Positions 18,786 to 26,509 are shown, counted from the stretch's first letter. The stretch: 59,896 nt of DNA from Cytophagales bacterium (GCA_013298505.1 JAAFHY010000011.1:1-59896), one strand, 5' to 3'. The notes: generated by a model from the sequence alone, not told the origin. Program-made: numbers and translations.

Positions 18786-18789
18786 TGGA

Positions 18790-18824
18790 GATTAGGGCTT
18801 AGGAATTAGGGCTTGGGACTGGGA
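18790..18824. repeat. Heptamer tandem array (five units)
   Basis: Five consecutive 7-base units with an NNTTAGG-like consensus (GATTAGG, GCTTAGG, AATTAGG, then GCTTGGG, ACTGGGA). The units drift toward one end. The array lies directly upstream of the hppA -33 box and next to the GC-rich segment. Confidence 0.7.
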
Positions 18825-18830
18825 GTTATG

Positions 18831-18940
18831 CGGCCTAGCCAAGCGAGACGCAAGGCCATCAGGCTGTCGGCAGTCGCCAAGCCATCGCGCTTTCTATTTC
18901 GGGCTCCAACAAAGCCTCCATCCTTGGCCGATGCAGTGCG
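18831..18940. other. GC-rich intergenic segment bordering the AIPR gene
   Basis: By hand count 68 of 110 bases are G or C (about 62%), against AT-rich flanks. No open reading frame, tRNA or coding signal was recognised. CCTCC/GGAGG (about 18907-18935) and smaller GGCT/AGCC pairings allow hairpins. It sits exactly between the heptamer array and the AT-rich AIPR gene, so it may be a repeat copy or a scar of the insertion that brought that gene. Confidence 0.5.
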
Positions 18941-19028
18941 GAGGTTATAAAAATTAAAAAAAGTCTCGTTTCGTGTATTGTTCTGATATTTACAAGTTCA
19001 TATAATCTGAAAATTAAAAAATCTCAAT

Positions 19029-20705
19029 ATGAGTTTATTACACGTAAATCACATTAAAGCTAAGCTAGCTGAGATATATAAAAACAAAATTGATATCTCT
19101 GATTCGAAATCAGAACAAGACACTGAGAATTTTTTCTTAACAAGATCATACGCGGCATATACTCTTCAGGTTTTAGCAAATATAGACCCCGATGCATCAG
19201 CAAATTCAATTACGGATAGCTATGATGATAATGGCATAGACGCAATTTATTACGACAGAAAAAATAAATTCCTGTGGTTAGTTCAATCAAAATGGATTAA
19301 AAGTGGAAGCGGAGAACCTGAAAGCGGTGAGGTAGGTAAATTTAGTAAAGGAATTATTGACCTAATAGAGCTACAGTTAGATAGATTTAATGCTAAGATT
19401 CAAAAAAAGGAGTCAGAAATTCTGGAGGCTTTAGAAGACCCATTGGTTAAACTAAAAATAGTGTTGGCTTTTACAGGTAAAGACGGTCTTTCCGAGCATA
19501 ACCAAAGGATAATTGATGATTTATTAAAGGAATTAAATGATCCCACAGAGCTTGCTACTTTTCATAGATTTTCGCTAAAGCAAAGCCACAAATCACTTGT
19601 CGGAATAATGGAGGGGCAGCCAATTAAGGCTGAGTTAATTCTTTCTAATTGGGGTAAAGTTGAAGATCCATATTTTGCAATATATGGAACTATAAATGGT
19701 AGCGATATAGCAAATATATGGTCCGAGAACAGAGGTCGCTTATTTTCAGAGAACATTAGAGACTTCATTGGATTTAGCGAGGTGAATGAAGATATTATAA
19801 AAACAATAAAAGAGGAACCAGAGAACTTCTATTTCTACAATAATGGAATTACTGCTCTTTGCCAATCTATTAATAAAAAGCCTTTGGGTGGAAGTGATAG
19901 AAATTCTGGAATTTTTGTTGCTGAAGATTTTAAAATTGTGAATGGTGCTCAGTCAGTAGGAACATTAGGTAATGCTTTTGAAAAATTTCCAGAGAAAATA
20001 GCTCAAACCAGAATTTTTATAAAAGTAATCTCACTAGAAGATTGTCCCGAAGGATTTGGTTTGAACGTAACTAAAAAGACAAATACCCAAAATAAAATTG
20101 ACAAACGCGATTTTGTCTCTTTAGATCCTGAACAAGAGCGAATTAAAATTGAGTTAGCACTTGAGGGAATAAACTACCATTATAAACGCTCGGAAACAAC
20201 GCCTAAAAGCGATGATCAAAATTACAATGTGGAAGAAGTTATGACTGGGTTAGCTTGCTCATTGCCAAACGTTGATGTAGCTGTCCAAGCTAAACGAGAA
20301 GTTGGTAAATTATGGGAGGATATTTCAAAAAAACCTTATACGGATATAATAAACTCATCGATAACAGCAATAAAGACTCTGAGGTGTGTTCAGATTAATA
20401 GGGAAACAATCAAGATTTTAAAAGCAAAAGAATTGATTTCTACCGGTAGGGATAAAAGTCATTATATACATTCTAATAGATTTGTACTGCATATTGTACT
20501 AGAGAAAATTGGTCAACAAATTATCCTTGATCCTCATTTTGATTTTAGTGACTTCAAAAACACGAGCTTGAATGGCATTATAAGTGAGACAGCAGAAAAT
20601 ACTAAACAAATTTTAGATCGACTTTATAAATCATCTTTAGTGCATCAAGTTTATAGAAATTTTACAAAGTGTAGGGATATAAAAAGGGAAATCATGAAAA
20701 GATAA
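19029..20705 (+). CDS. AIPR family anti-phage protein with PD-(D/E)XK-like N-terminus
   Basis: 558 residues. The central and C-terminal part carries AIPR (abortive infection phage resistance) family signatures: NFYFYNNGIT (266-275), KIVNGAQSV (302-310), and TNTQNKIDKRDF (351-362). The N-terminal 100 residues look like a PD-(D/E)XK nuclease core: Glu29 on the first helix, Asp71 in NGIDAIYYD, and the Q-x-K pair Gln86/Lys88 in LWLVQSKW, as in Mrr-type enzymes. AIPR proteins are found in defence islands and near restriction systems; the mechanism is unsettled. The gene stands alone, is visibly AT-rich, has no methylase or integrase beside it, and is bordered by a GC-rich segment, all suggesting acquisition. 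It converges on the next gene with no gap. Confidence 0.88.
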   Translation: MSLLHVNHIKAKLAEIYKNKIDISDSKSEQDTENFFLTRSYAAYTLQVLANIDPDASANSITDSYDDNGIDAIYYDRKNKFLWLVQSKWIKSGSGEPESGEVGKFSKGIIDLIELQLDRFNAKIQKKESEILEALEDPLVKLKIVLAFTGKDGLSEHNQRIIDDLLKELNDPTELATFHRFSLKQSHKSLVGIMEGQPIKAELILSNWGKVEDPYFAIYGTINGSDIANIWSENRGRLFSENIRDFIGFSEVNEDIIKTIKEEPENFYFYNNGITALCQSINKKPLGGSDRNSGIFVAEDFKIVNGAQSVGTLGNAFEKFPEKIAQTRIFIKVISLEDCPEGFGLNVTKKTNTQNKIDKRDFVSLDPEQERIKIELALEGINYHYKRSETTPKSDDQNYNVEEVMTGLACSLPNVDVAVQAKREVGKLWEDISKKPYTDIINSSITAIKTLRCVQINRETIKILKAKELISTGRDKSHYIHSNRFVLHIVLEKIGQQIILDPHFDFSDFKNTSLNGIISETAENTKQILDRLYKSSLVHQVYRNFTKCRDIKREIMKR

Positions 20706-21077
20706 CTATGAAAACATCACCTTCAACCCCGCCCACAATTTCTTCTTCGCCTCATCATTGGTAAGCAACTCTGGCAAAGGCAATGAGACAATCACCGATG
20801 TGCTTTGTGCTGGTAATACTTCAAACTTGGGCAAGCCTTCGGCCGGACTAAAGCACAGAACACGTTGCGGCTTTTCTATCCAACCAGATAAATCGAATTG
20901 AGGTTGGGTTCTGATGACCACAGAATCTAAACTCTGTTTTACAGCATTTAAGATTTTTGAGAGGAGGGCTTTCTCCTGCTCTTTCACTTCTGTCCACGCA
21001 ACGGGTATCACCACGGTTACGCGCGATTGGATGAGGTATAGATCCTCGTGATAGGTGCTTTCTAAAATTTCTTGCAT
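20706..21077 (-). CDS. Hypothetical protein, possibly DNA polymerase III psi-like
   Basis: 123-residue cytoplasmic protein with no clear family match by eye. Its layout resembles the clamp-loader psi subunit (HolD). A strand region VTVVIPVAW comes first, then EKALLSKILNAVKQSLDSV, a short hydrophobic strand RVLCFSP, then VIVSLPLPELLTNDEAKKKL ending in a Lys/Trp-rich helix. In HolD, a similar L..L..NP.AR..LW motif closes the protein. This is pattern similarity only and needs a profile search. It is convergent with the AIPR gene and may have been the original neighbour of hppA. Confidence 0.6.
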   Translation of the reverse strand: MQEILESTYHEDLYLIQSRVTVVIPVAWTEVKEQEKALLSKILNAVKQSLDSVVIRTQPQFDLSGWIEKPQRVLCFSPAEGLPKFEVLPAQSTSVIVSLPLPELLTNDEAKKKLWAGLKVMFS

Positions 21078-21094
21078 TAGTTTTTTTTGTTGTT

Positions 21095-21160
21095 GTCAGC
21101 CTGAGGCTCTCGAAGGCTACTTTGTTCAGCGAAGTCAGTTTTCGAGAGCCTCAAACTGAC
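21095..21160. repeat. Inverted repeat with nested alternative hairpin
   Basis: Two 20-base arms, 21095-21114 and 21141-21160, are complementary at 18 of 20 positions (core TGAGGCTCTCGAA) around a 26-nt loop. A second perfect 8-bp pairing (GTCAGTTT at 21134-21141 with AAACTGAC at 21153-21160) shares the right arm, so two folds exclude each other. No T-tract follows on either strand. It lies between two minus-strand genes and ends 5 nt before the thioesterase stop codon. It looks like a palindromic dispersed repeat. Confidence 0.75.
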
Positions 21161-21165
21161 AGTGA

Positions 21166-21687
21166 TCATTTGGTATCAAAAAGAGACTTTAACTCATGTG
21201 CCTCGCTGGGTTTCATGCGTCCGCCTAAAATCAAGCGGAGTTGACGCCTGCGCAACGCACCTTTATACAATTCTATTTCTTCTTCTGTCTCAGGTTCTAC
21301 TTCGGGTATTTCCACGGGTGTTCCGTTGGCATCCACCGCGACAAAAGTAAAGTAAGCTGAATGGCTCGCGATCTTTTTTCCTGCGGGGATATTTTCAGCG
21401 TCCACATCGATCCGTATTTCTACTGAAGAATTAAATGCTCGTGTTGCTTTGGCACGAAGCGTAACCACATCGCCCAAGCGTATTGGCTCACGAAAAGAAA
21501 TGTTGTCGACAGATGCTGTAACTACAATACTACCACAGTGCTTTTGTCCGGCAATGGCCGATACAATATCCATCCAGTGCATGAGTCGCCCACCCATTAA
21601 GTTGTTGAGTGTGTTGGTATCATTAGGCAACACGAGTTCTGTCATGCTTACGAAGGAATCTTTGGGATGTTTTTTTTTGCGGGACAT
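21166..21687 (-). CDS. Acyl-CoA thioesterase (hotdog fold)
   Basis: 173 residues. The opening VSMTELVLPNDTNTLNNLMGG followed by RLMHWMDIVSAIAG is the classic start of the YciA/ACOT hotdog thioesterases, with the N-x-x-GG-x-L-M-x-W-M-D core. SFREPIRLGDVVTLRAKATRA is the second conserved block. These enzymes hydrolyse acyl-CoA to free acid and CoA in the cytoplasm. The C-terminal tail (GALRRRQLRLILGGRMKP) is basic. Its upstream region contains a heptamer array (21695-21736), so any promoter is embedded in or behind that repeat. Confidence 0.9.
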   Translation of the reverse strand: MSRKKKHPKDSFVSMTELVLPNDTNTLNNLMGGRLMHWMDIVSAIAGQKHCGSIVVTASVDNISFREPIRLGDVVTLRAKATRAFNSSVEIRIDVDAENIPAGKKIASHSAYFTFVAVDANGTPVEIPEVEPETEEEIELYKGALRRRQLRLILGGRMKPSEAHELKSLFDTK

Positions 21688-21694
21688 GAATCAA

Positions 21695-21736
21695 TTTTAG
21701 ATTTACGATTTACGATTTTGGATTTGATGTTCTTGA
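21695..21736. repeat. Heptamer tandem array (six units)
   Basis: Six 7-base units, consensus about TTTACGA: TTTTAGA, then two exact TTTACGA copies, then three diverging units. It begins 8 nt upstream of the thioesterase ATG. A reverse-complement relative (TAAATCG-type units) occurs at 38686-38797. Confidence 0.7.
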
Positions 21737-21759
21737 ATTATTTGCCAAAGCAGGAGCAA

Positions 21760-22065
21760 TTATAGTTCTAGGTTTTTGTATAAATCATCTGGATTTCTTC
21801 TGTTGTCCCAGAGGCCCACAATTATTATTTCGTTGCCGTGAACTTTGTAGAAGACAGAAAAATGGCTAACCAATGAAACGCGTACATTTTCAAAATCGGT
21901 GGGCTTTCCGATGTAGTTATTTGTTTCCAGAGAAGATACTTTTATCCTAAATAATTTAGATAGCTTTTTTGAATAAACTGAAGACTTGTTATGCTTTATC
22001 CAATATTCAAGTATTTCTCTTCTTGCCTTTTTTGCAGTATGCGTCCAGACTACCCGTTTAGCCAT
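21760..22065 (-). CDS. RelE/ParE family toxin
   Basis: 101 residues. The opening VVWTHTAKKARREILEYWIK and the closing EIIIVGLWDNRRNPDDL are hallmark ParE/RelE-fold toxin sequences, including the W/F-D-x-R-x-x-P ending. ParE-type toxins poison gyrase, while RelE-type toxins cut mRNA; the branch is not certain. Its ATG lies inside the antitoxin gene (16-nt overlap), so expression is coupled to the antitoxin. Confidence 0.9.
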   Translation of the reverse strand: MAKRVVWTHTAKKARREILEYWIKHNKSSVYSKKLSKLFRIKVSSLETNNYIGKPTDFENVRVSLVSHFSVFYKVHGNEIIIVGLWDNRRNPDDLYKNLEL

Positions 22066-22286
22066 AGATCTTCCTCAGCGTTCAATTCGTCATCCGATGT
22101 CAGGTTGCCAGTGCGAATGTCTTCCTCACTGTTTGCCAGCATTTGCTTTTGCTTATCCGTAACTCTGAAAGTTGTCTGATTCAAATCAACGTTGCCAAGG
22201 AGATCGCTTACTTTTTGTAACAAGGCCACATCTCTAATGGAGATCAATTTATCTAGTAGCGCATACTTTAGACTATTGGCTGGCAT
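22050..22286 (-). CDS. Antitoxin of the ParE-type toxin-antitoxin pair
   Basis: 78 residues, acidic at the C-terminus (SEEDIRTGNLTSDDELNAEEDLW), where such antitoxins wrap the toxin. The N-terminal part (ALLDKLISIRDVALLQKVSDL) is the helical segment typical of the small antitoxins that partner ParE/RelE toxins in Bacteroidota. The gene precedes and overlaps the toxin gene by 16 nt, the normal order. A 13-bp palindrome about 55 nt upstream could be an autoregulatory operator. Confidence 0.82.
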   Translation of the reverse strand: MPANSLKYALLDKLISIRDVALLQKVSDLLGNVDLNQTTFRVTDKQKQMLANSEEDIRTGNLTSDDELNAEEDLWLNG

Positions 22287-22339
22287 ATGTTTTTCATTTT
22301 TTACCCAGGCAAGTTACAATTATTCTATCTTATTGAAAC

Positions 22340-22352
22340 TACTAACCGTTAG
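22340..22352. promoter_or_regulatory. Palindrome, possible operator between the toxin-antitoxin pair and thrA
   Basis: ACTAACCGTTAGT is a perfect 6-1-6 palindrome, 54 nt upstream of the antitoxin start and about 80 nt upstream of the threonine leader ORF. Autoregulation by the antitoxin is plausible, but nothing else supports it. Confidence 0.35.
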
Positions 22353-22431
22353 TTTGTCTTCTATCAATTACAAAAATCAGGAAAATATTTTGCATTAACC
22401 GAACGCTATTTGCTTCTTGCGCAAGTTATTT

Positions 22432-22509
22432 ATGGCATTCAGCTACACATACTCTCCATCTCTTGTAATCGCTAGCAGCATTACGACCAATAATACCATT
22501 ACGGGGTAG
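22432..22509 (+). CDS. thrL: Candidate threonine operon leader peptide
   Basis: A 25-codon ORF, ATG at 22432 and TAG at 22507-22509, ends 81 nt before thrA. Its last nine residues are ITTNNTITG: four Thr and two Ile codons in eight positions, the amino acids that control thrABC attenuation in enteric bacteria. GTAAT at 22465-22469 can pair with either of two ATTAC copies (22480-22484 and 22498-22502), which overlap the Ile/Thr codons, so alternative folds are possible. A classical terminator with a T-run is not clear; CAAC/GTTG near 22564-22576 followed by T-rich sequence is a weak candidate. Ribosome stalling at low Thr/Ile would be the expected mechanism. Confidence 0.6.
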   Translation: MAFSYTYSPSLVIASSITTNNTITG

Positions 22510-22590
22510 CGCCCATATATCTGCCATTTCCCTCTACATGCTAGTTCTTATTTCAAAAACCCTCAACAGAGAGTTGTTATCGTTTAACTT

Positions 22591-25038
22591 ATGAAAATTT
22601 TAAAATTCGGAGGCTCGTCAGTGGCCAGCCCTCAGCGTATCAAATCGGTGATCGACATTTTGATGCCCTATATCCAACAAGAGAAAATTGCGGTCGTGTT
22701 TTCTGCTTTTGGTGGAGTAACTGACTCACTGATCGAATTAAGCACATTAGCGCTAGCTGGAAACACATCCTACAAAACGCAGTTAGAACAAATTGAAAAG
22801 AGGCATCTGGAAGTAGTGCGTGAGCTAGTCGACATTCAAAAGCAGAGTAGCGTAATTGCCCAGGTGAAGTTTACCATCAACGAACTAGAAGATATTCTAC
22901 ACGGCATCTTTTTGGTGAAGGAGAGAACACTACGTTCATTGGACTATATCATGAGCTTTGGTGAACGACTTTCTGCATACATCATTGCGGAAGCAATCCA
23001 ATGCCGAAATGTTAAAGCCGAATTTTTAGATACACGCTCAGTGGTTCGTACCGACAGCAATTTTGGCTATGCAAAGATTGATTTCAAAGCTACCAATCAG
23101 CTTATACAGGATCATTTTAAAAATCATGTCGAGTTACAAGTGATCACCGGGTTTATTGGATCTTCTGCTTCCGGAGAAACGACTACTATAGGCAGAAGCG
23201 GATCGGATTACACAGCAGCCATTTTTGCAGCGGCCTTAGATGCCACCTCATTGGAAATATGGACTGATGTTGATGGCATGATGACTGCCGATCCACGCAA
23301 AGTAAAAAAAGCGTTCACGGTAAAAGAGATGACCTATGAAGAGGCCATGGAGCTGTCGCACTTTGGTGCAAAAGTGATCTTTCCAGCCACCATGCAGCCA
23401 GCCATGGGCAAAAAAATTCCGATTTGGATTAAGAATACATTCAATCCCACTTTTCCCGGCTCTGTCATCAGCGCAAATGCAAATGGAAAAGCGTTGATCA
23501 TCAAAGGTGTTTCGTCTATGGGGAACATCAGTTTGTTCAATGTGCAGGGAAGTGGTTTGCAAGGCGTGGTGGGCGTGTCAATGCGGTTGTTTGGCACGTT
23601 GGCAAAGGAAAAGATCAATGTGATTTTGATTAGTCAGGCCTCGTCCGAGCATTCTATCTGTTTTGCCATTGAAAGCAGTTTTGCTGCTCAAGCAAAAGCC
23701 GCTATCGAAAAAGAATTTCATTATGAGATTTTGAATGGTGAGATGGATCAGCCATTGATGGAAAGAGACCTGACCATCGTGGCGATAGTGGGAGAGGGTA
23801 TGAAGCACAATCCCGGTACAAGTGGTCGCATGTTTAGTGCGCTGGGAAAAGCTGGTGTAAACGTACACGCAATTGCACAAGGCTCTTCGGAACTGAATAT
23901 CTCGGTGGTGATTCGTCAAGCCGACACGTCAAAGGCGTTGAACGTGTTGCACGAGGCCTTCTTTTTGTCGGACAGAAAAGTGCTGAACATATTTTTAGTG
24001 GGAACTGGTCTAATCGGCAAAGAGCTGGTAAAAATGATCGACCGGCAGTTTGCAAAATTGGCTACGCAAAATCATTTAGAGATTAATCTCGTTGGCATAG
24101 CAAATAGTAAGAAAATGCTATTCGATCCAGAGGGGATCAAGTTAGCGGAGGCGATTGACATGATGCTAGCGGAGGGTGAGCTAATGTCTCTTTCATCCTT
24201 CTTTGAAAAAATGGAGTCACTGAATTTGTCCAACAGCATTTTTGTGGATTGTACATCGAGTGAGGAGGTAGCAGGTTTTTATGATCGCATACTTTCTGCA
24301 AATATTTCCATTGTTACGCCTAACAAGAAAGCGAACTCCGGCTCGTTGGACCGTTATAAGAAATTGAAATCAACGGCAGCAAGGCGAGGAGTTAAATTTC
24401 TTTATGAGACAAACGTAGGCGCTGGTTTGCCTGTGATCAACACACTGAACGATTTGCTGATCAGCGGTGACAAGGCGCTGCGTATTGAAGCAGTATTGAG
24501 TGGCACACTGAATTTTATTTTTAGTTCATTTGTTGAGGGCAAAGTCTTTAGTGATGTGGTGAAAGCAGCGAAAGAGAAAGGATACACAGAGCCCGACCCG
24601 CGTGATGACTTGAACGGAATGGATGTTGCCCGTAAAGCGCTGATTTTAGCTCGTGAAATTGGGTTAGACCTCGAATTAAAAGATGTAGAAATAGAAAACT
24701 TAGTACCTGAAAAATGCCGGGGCGAAATGACCGTTGAGAAGTTCTTTAACGAGCTTTCTGCCTTTAATCCTGGCTTTGATACGCTGAGAGAACAAGCACA
24801 GAGTAAAAATGAGAAGCTGCGCTACATGGCCATCTTAGAAGGAGGGAAGGCAAAAGTTTCTTTGGCATCGGTGGGCGCATCGCATCCATTTTACTCGCTG
24901 TCAGGTAGCGACAATATTATTTTGTTAACTACAGAACGGTACAAAGAAAGACCAATGGTCATTCGCGGGCCAGGTGCCGGAGCAGAGGTGACGGCTGCAG
25001 GCGTTTTTGCAGATGTGATAAGAATTGGAAACTACTAA
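22591..25038 (+). CDS. thrA: Bifunctional aspartate kinase / homoserine dehydrogenase I
   Basis: 815 residues, full length. The N-terminal aspartokinase begins with the KFGGSSV motif (4-10) and continues with TIGRSGSDYTAA and the FGAKVIFPATMQP region. The central regulatory part (about 310-460) carries two ACT-like segments (NVILISQASSEHSICFAI and NVHAIAQGSSELNISVVI). The homoserine dehydrogenase starts near 470 with the NAD(P)-binding GTGLIGKEL and contains YETNVGAGLPVI and the DPRDDLNGMDVARKALILA signature. It catalyses steps one and three from aspartate toward threonine. thrB follows with a 1-nt gap. The Thr/Ile-rich leader ORF upstream suggests attenuation. Confidence 0.97.
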   Translation: MKILKFGGSSVASPQRIKSVIDILMPYIQQEKIAVVFSAFGGVTDSLIELSTLALAGNTSYKTQLEQIEKRHLEVVRELVDIQKQSSVIAQVKFTINELEDILHGIFLVKERTLRSLDYIMSFGERLSAYIIAEAIQCRNVKAEFLDTRSVVRTDSNFGYAKIDFKATNQLIQDHFKNHVELQVITGFIGSSASGETTTIGRSGSDYTAAIFAAALDATSLEIWTDVDGMMTADPRKVKKAFTVKEMTYEEAMELSHFGAKVIFPATMQPAMGKKIPIWIKNTFNPTFPGSVISANANGKALIIKGVSSMGNISLFNVQGSGLQGVVGVSMRLFGTLAKEKINVILISQASSEHSICFAIESSFAAQAKAAIEKEFHYEILNGEMDQPLMERDLTIVAIVGEGMKHNPGTSGRMFSALGKAGVNVHAIAQGSSELNISVVIRQADTSKALNVLHEAFFLSDRKVLNIFLVGTGLIGKELVKMIDRQFAKLATQNHLEINLVGIANSKKMLFDPEGIKLAEAIDMMLAEGELMSLSSFFEKMESLNLSNSIFVDCTSSEEVAGFYDRILSANISIVTPNKKANSGSLDRYKKLKSTAARRGVKFLYETNVGAGLPVINTLNDLLISGDKALRIEAVLSGTLNFIFSSFVEGKVFSDVVKAAKEKGYTEPDPRDDLNGMDVARKALILAREIGLDLELKDVEIENLVPEKCRGEMTVEKFFNELSAFNPGFDTLREQAQSKNEKLRYMAILEGGKAKVSLASVGASHPFYSLSGSDNIILLTTERYKERPMVIRGPGAGAEVTAAGVFADVIRIGNY

Positions 25039-25039
25039 A

Positions 25040-25975
25040 ATGAAAAAAATACGAGCCTTCGCCCCCGCCACAGTAGCCAACGTATGTTGTGGCTTTGATG
25101 TGCTGGGTTTTGCTGTTGATTTTCCGGGCGATGAAGTGGTGTTGACATTAAATGATAGTGGAGAAGTTACGATGTCGAAAATCGAGGGTGATGGAGGTCG
25201 ACTTCCAATTGATGCTTCCAAAAATACTGCCGCTGTCGCTGTTCAATCTTTTCTACACGGCATTGGAAAAGTGCAAGGCGTTGCAATTGAATTGTATAAG
25301 AATCTTCCCTTGGGTAGTGGCATGGGCTCGAGTGCAGCGAGCGGTGTAGCGTCATTAGTAGCGATCAACCATTTAATGGGAAACCCACTTACACGCGAGC
25401 AACTCGTTGTTCATGCCATGGAAGCTGAACGAATCGCTTGCGGATCTGCGCATGCCGATAACGTAGCACCATGTTTGATGGGTGGCTTTGTTTTAGTGCG
25501 TGACTATCATCCGTTGGACGTCATCAAAATTCCAGCGACAAAAAACCTTTACGCCACGTTGGTTCATCCACACATCGAATTGAAAACATCTGATTCGCGT
25601 AGGGTGCTAAAAACAGTTGTTAATTTGAAAGATGCCATTGCCCAAACGGGTAATATCGCGGGGTTAATGATTGGGTTGTCTACTGAAGACTACTCACTGA
25701 TCAGCCGTTCGTTAAAAGATACAATTGCTGAACCGATTCGTTCTGCGTTCATACCGGGCTTTGATTCTGTAAAAAATTCGGCACAAAAAGCAGGTGCATT
25801 AGGTTGCGGTATTTCAGGATCCGGCCCAACGATGTTTGCACTGAGCATCGATCAAAATACCGCGAGCAGGGCAGGAGAAGCGATGCAACTCGAATTTTTA
25901 AAGAGCAATTTAAAAAGCGAAGTGTATGTGTCTAAAGTGAACCAAGAAGGGGCGAGGATTATCGACTCAGAGTAG
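25040..25975 (+). CDS. thrB: Homoserine kinase
   Basis: 311 residues from the ATG at 25040, 1 nt after the thrA stop; the TTG at 25025 would overlap thrA. GHMP-kinase motifs: RAFAPATVANVCCGFDVLGF at the N-terminus, the ATP loop PLGSGMGSSAASG near residue 90, and GCGISGSGPTMFAL near the C-terminus. It phosphorylates homoserine using ATP. Threonine synthase (thrC), normally third in this operon, does not follow; the next gene is an unrelated HYC_CC_PP family member 140 nt later. Confidence 0.96.
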   Translation: MKKIRAFAPATVANVCCGFDVLGFAVDFPGDEVVLTLNDSGEVTMSKIEGDGGRLPIDASKNTAAVAVQSFLHGIGKVQGVAIELYKNLPLGSGMGSSAASGVASLVAINHLMGNPLTREQLVVHAMEAERIACGSAHADNVAPCLMGGFVLVRDYHPLDVIKIPATKNLYATLVHPHIELKTSDSRRVLKTVVNLKDAIAQTGNIAGLMIGLSTEDYSLISRSLKDTIAEPIRSAFIPGFDSVKNSAQKAGALGCGISGSGPTMFALSIDQNTASRAGEAMQLEFLKSNLKSEVYVSKVNQEGARIIDSE

Positions 25976-26104
25976 ACGACACTATGAATTTGGGTGAAGG
26001 CATTGGCTAGTTTGGGGATTGATCGTAATGGTTAATGGATTGTTAGATACACTTTTTCCTAGAAATAAATTGCTTTGATGCAACCTTTCTGGGGCATTTA
26101 CAGT

Positions 26105-26112
26105 TAGCTTTG
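26105..26112 (+). promoter_or_regulatory. Candidate -7 promoter box of the HYC_CC_PP/TonB-receptor cluster
   Basis: TAGCTTTG followed by C matches the TAnnTTTG(C) box exactly. Its last G is 5 nt before the GTG start at 26117, so the transcript would be leaderless or nearly so. No -33 TTTG is found at the usual distance. Confidence 0.5.
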
Positions 26113-26116
26113 CATT

Positions 26117-26509
26117 GTGAAAAGGGTAACACTTATTTCTCTAATCTTTATTTACTTGATCCTTTCCGTAGGGATTGGTAAATCAACACACTTTTGCTTG
26201 GGCAGAGAGCATCATAGTTCTCTGTTCTCTTTAGAGACCAAGAAGTGCGCTTGCTCCGCGTATCAAACGAAGCAATCATGTTGCAAAGACGAAACAACCC
26301 TGGTTAAAATCGAGGACGATCAAAGCATTGGTAAAGTAGTTTCGTCCATTTCCCCCTCTCTTTTTTTAGTGGCTGTACTTTCTATTACATCGGTTTCGGT
26401 AAGCCTTTCTTCACAGGAACAGAAGATAGAATTGTCTACACCTCCTCCCTCAAAAATCCCTATCTATCAGTCTGTTTGTAGCCTTGTATTTTACGAAAAT
26501 ATAGTTTAA
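26117..26509 (+). CDS. HYC_CC_PP family small membrane protein
   Basis: 130 residues with a GTG start. An N-terminal signal-anchor (VTLISLIFIYLILSVGIG) is followed by THFCLGREHH, KCACSAYQ and a CCKDE pair, then a second hydrophobic segment (SLFLVAVLSITSVSVSL) and a TPPPSKIPIYQSVCS tail. The H-x-C motif, the double cysteine and the Pro-Pro element define the HYC_CC_PP family, which usually precedes heavy-metal-related TonB receptors. Cys/His density suggests metal binding in the periplasm. It is followed by an HMA-domain protein and a TonB-dependent receptor on the same strand. Confidence 0.85.
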   Translation: MKRVTLISLIFIYLILSVGIGKSTHFCLGREHHSSLFSLETKKCACSAYQTKQSCCKDETTLVKIEDDQSIGKVVSSISPSLFLVAVLSITSVSVSLSSQEQKIELSTPPPSKIPIYQSVCSLVFYENIV

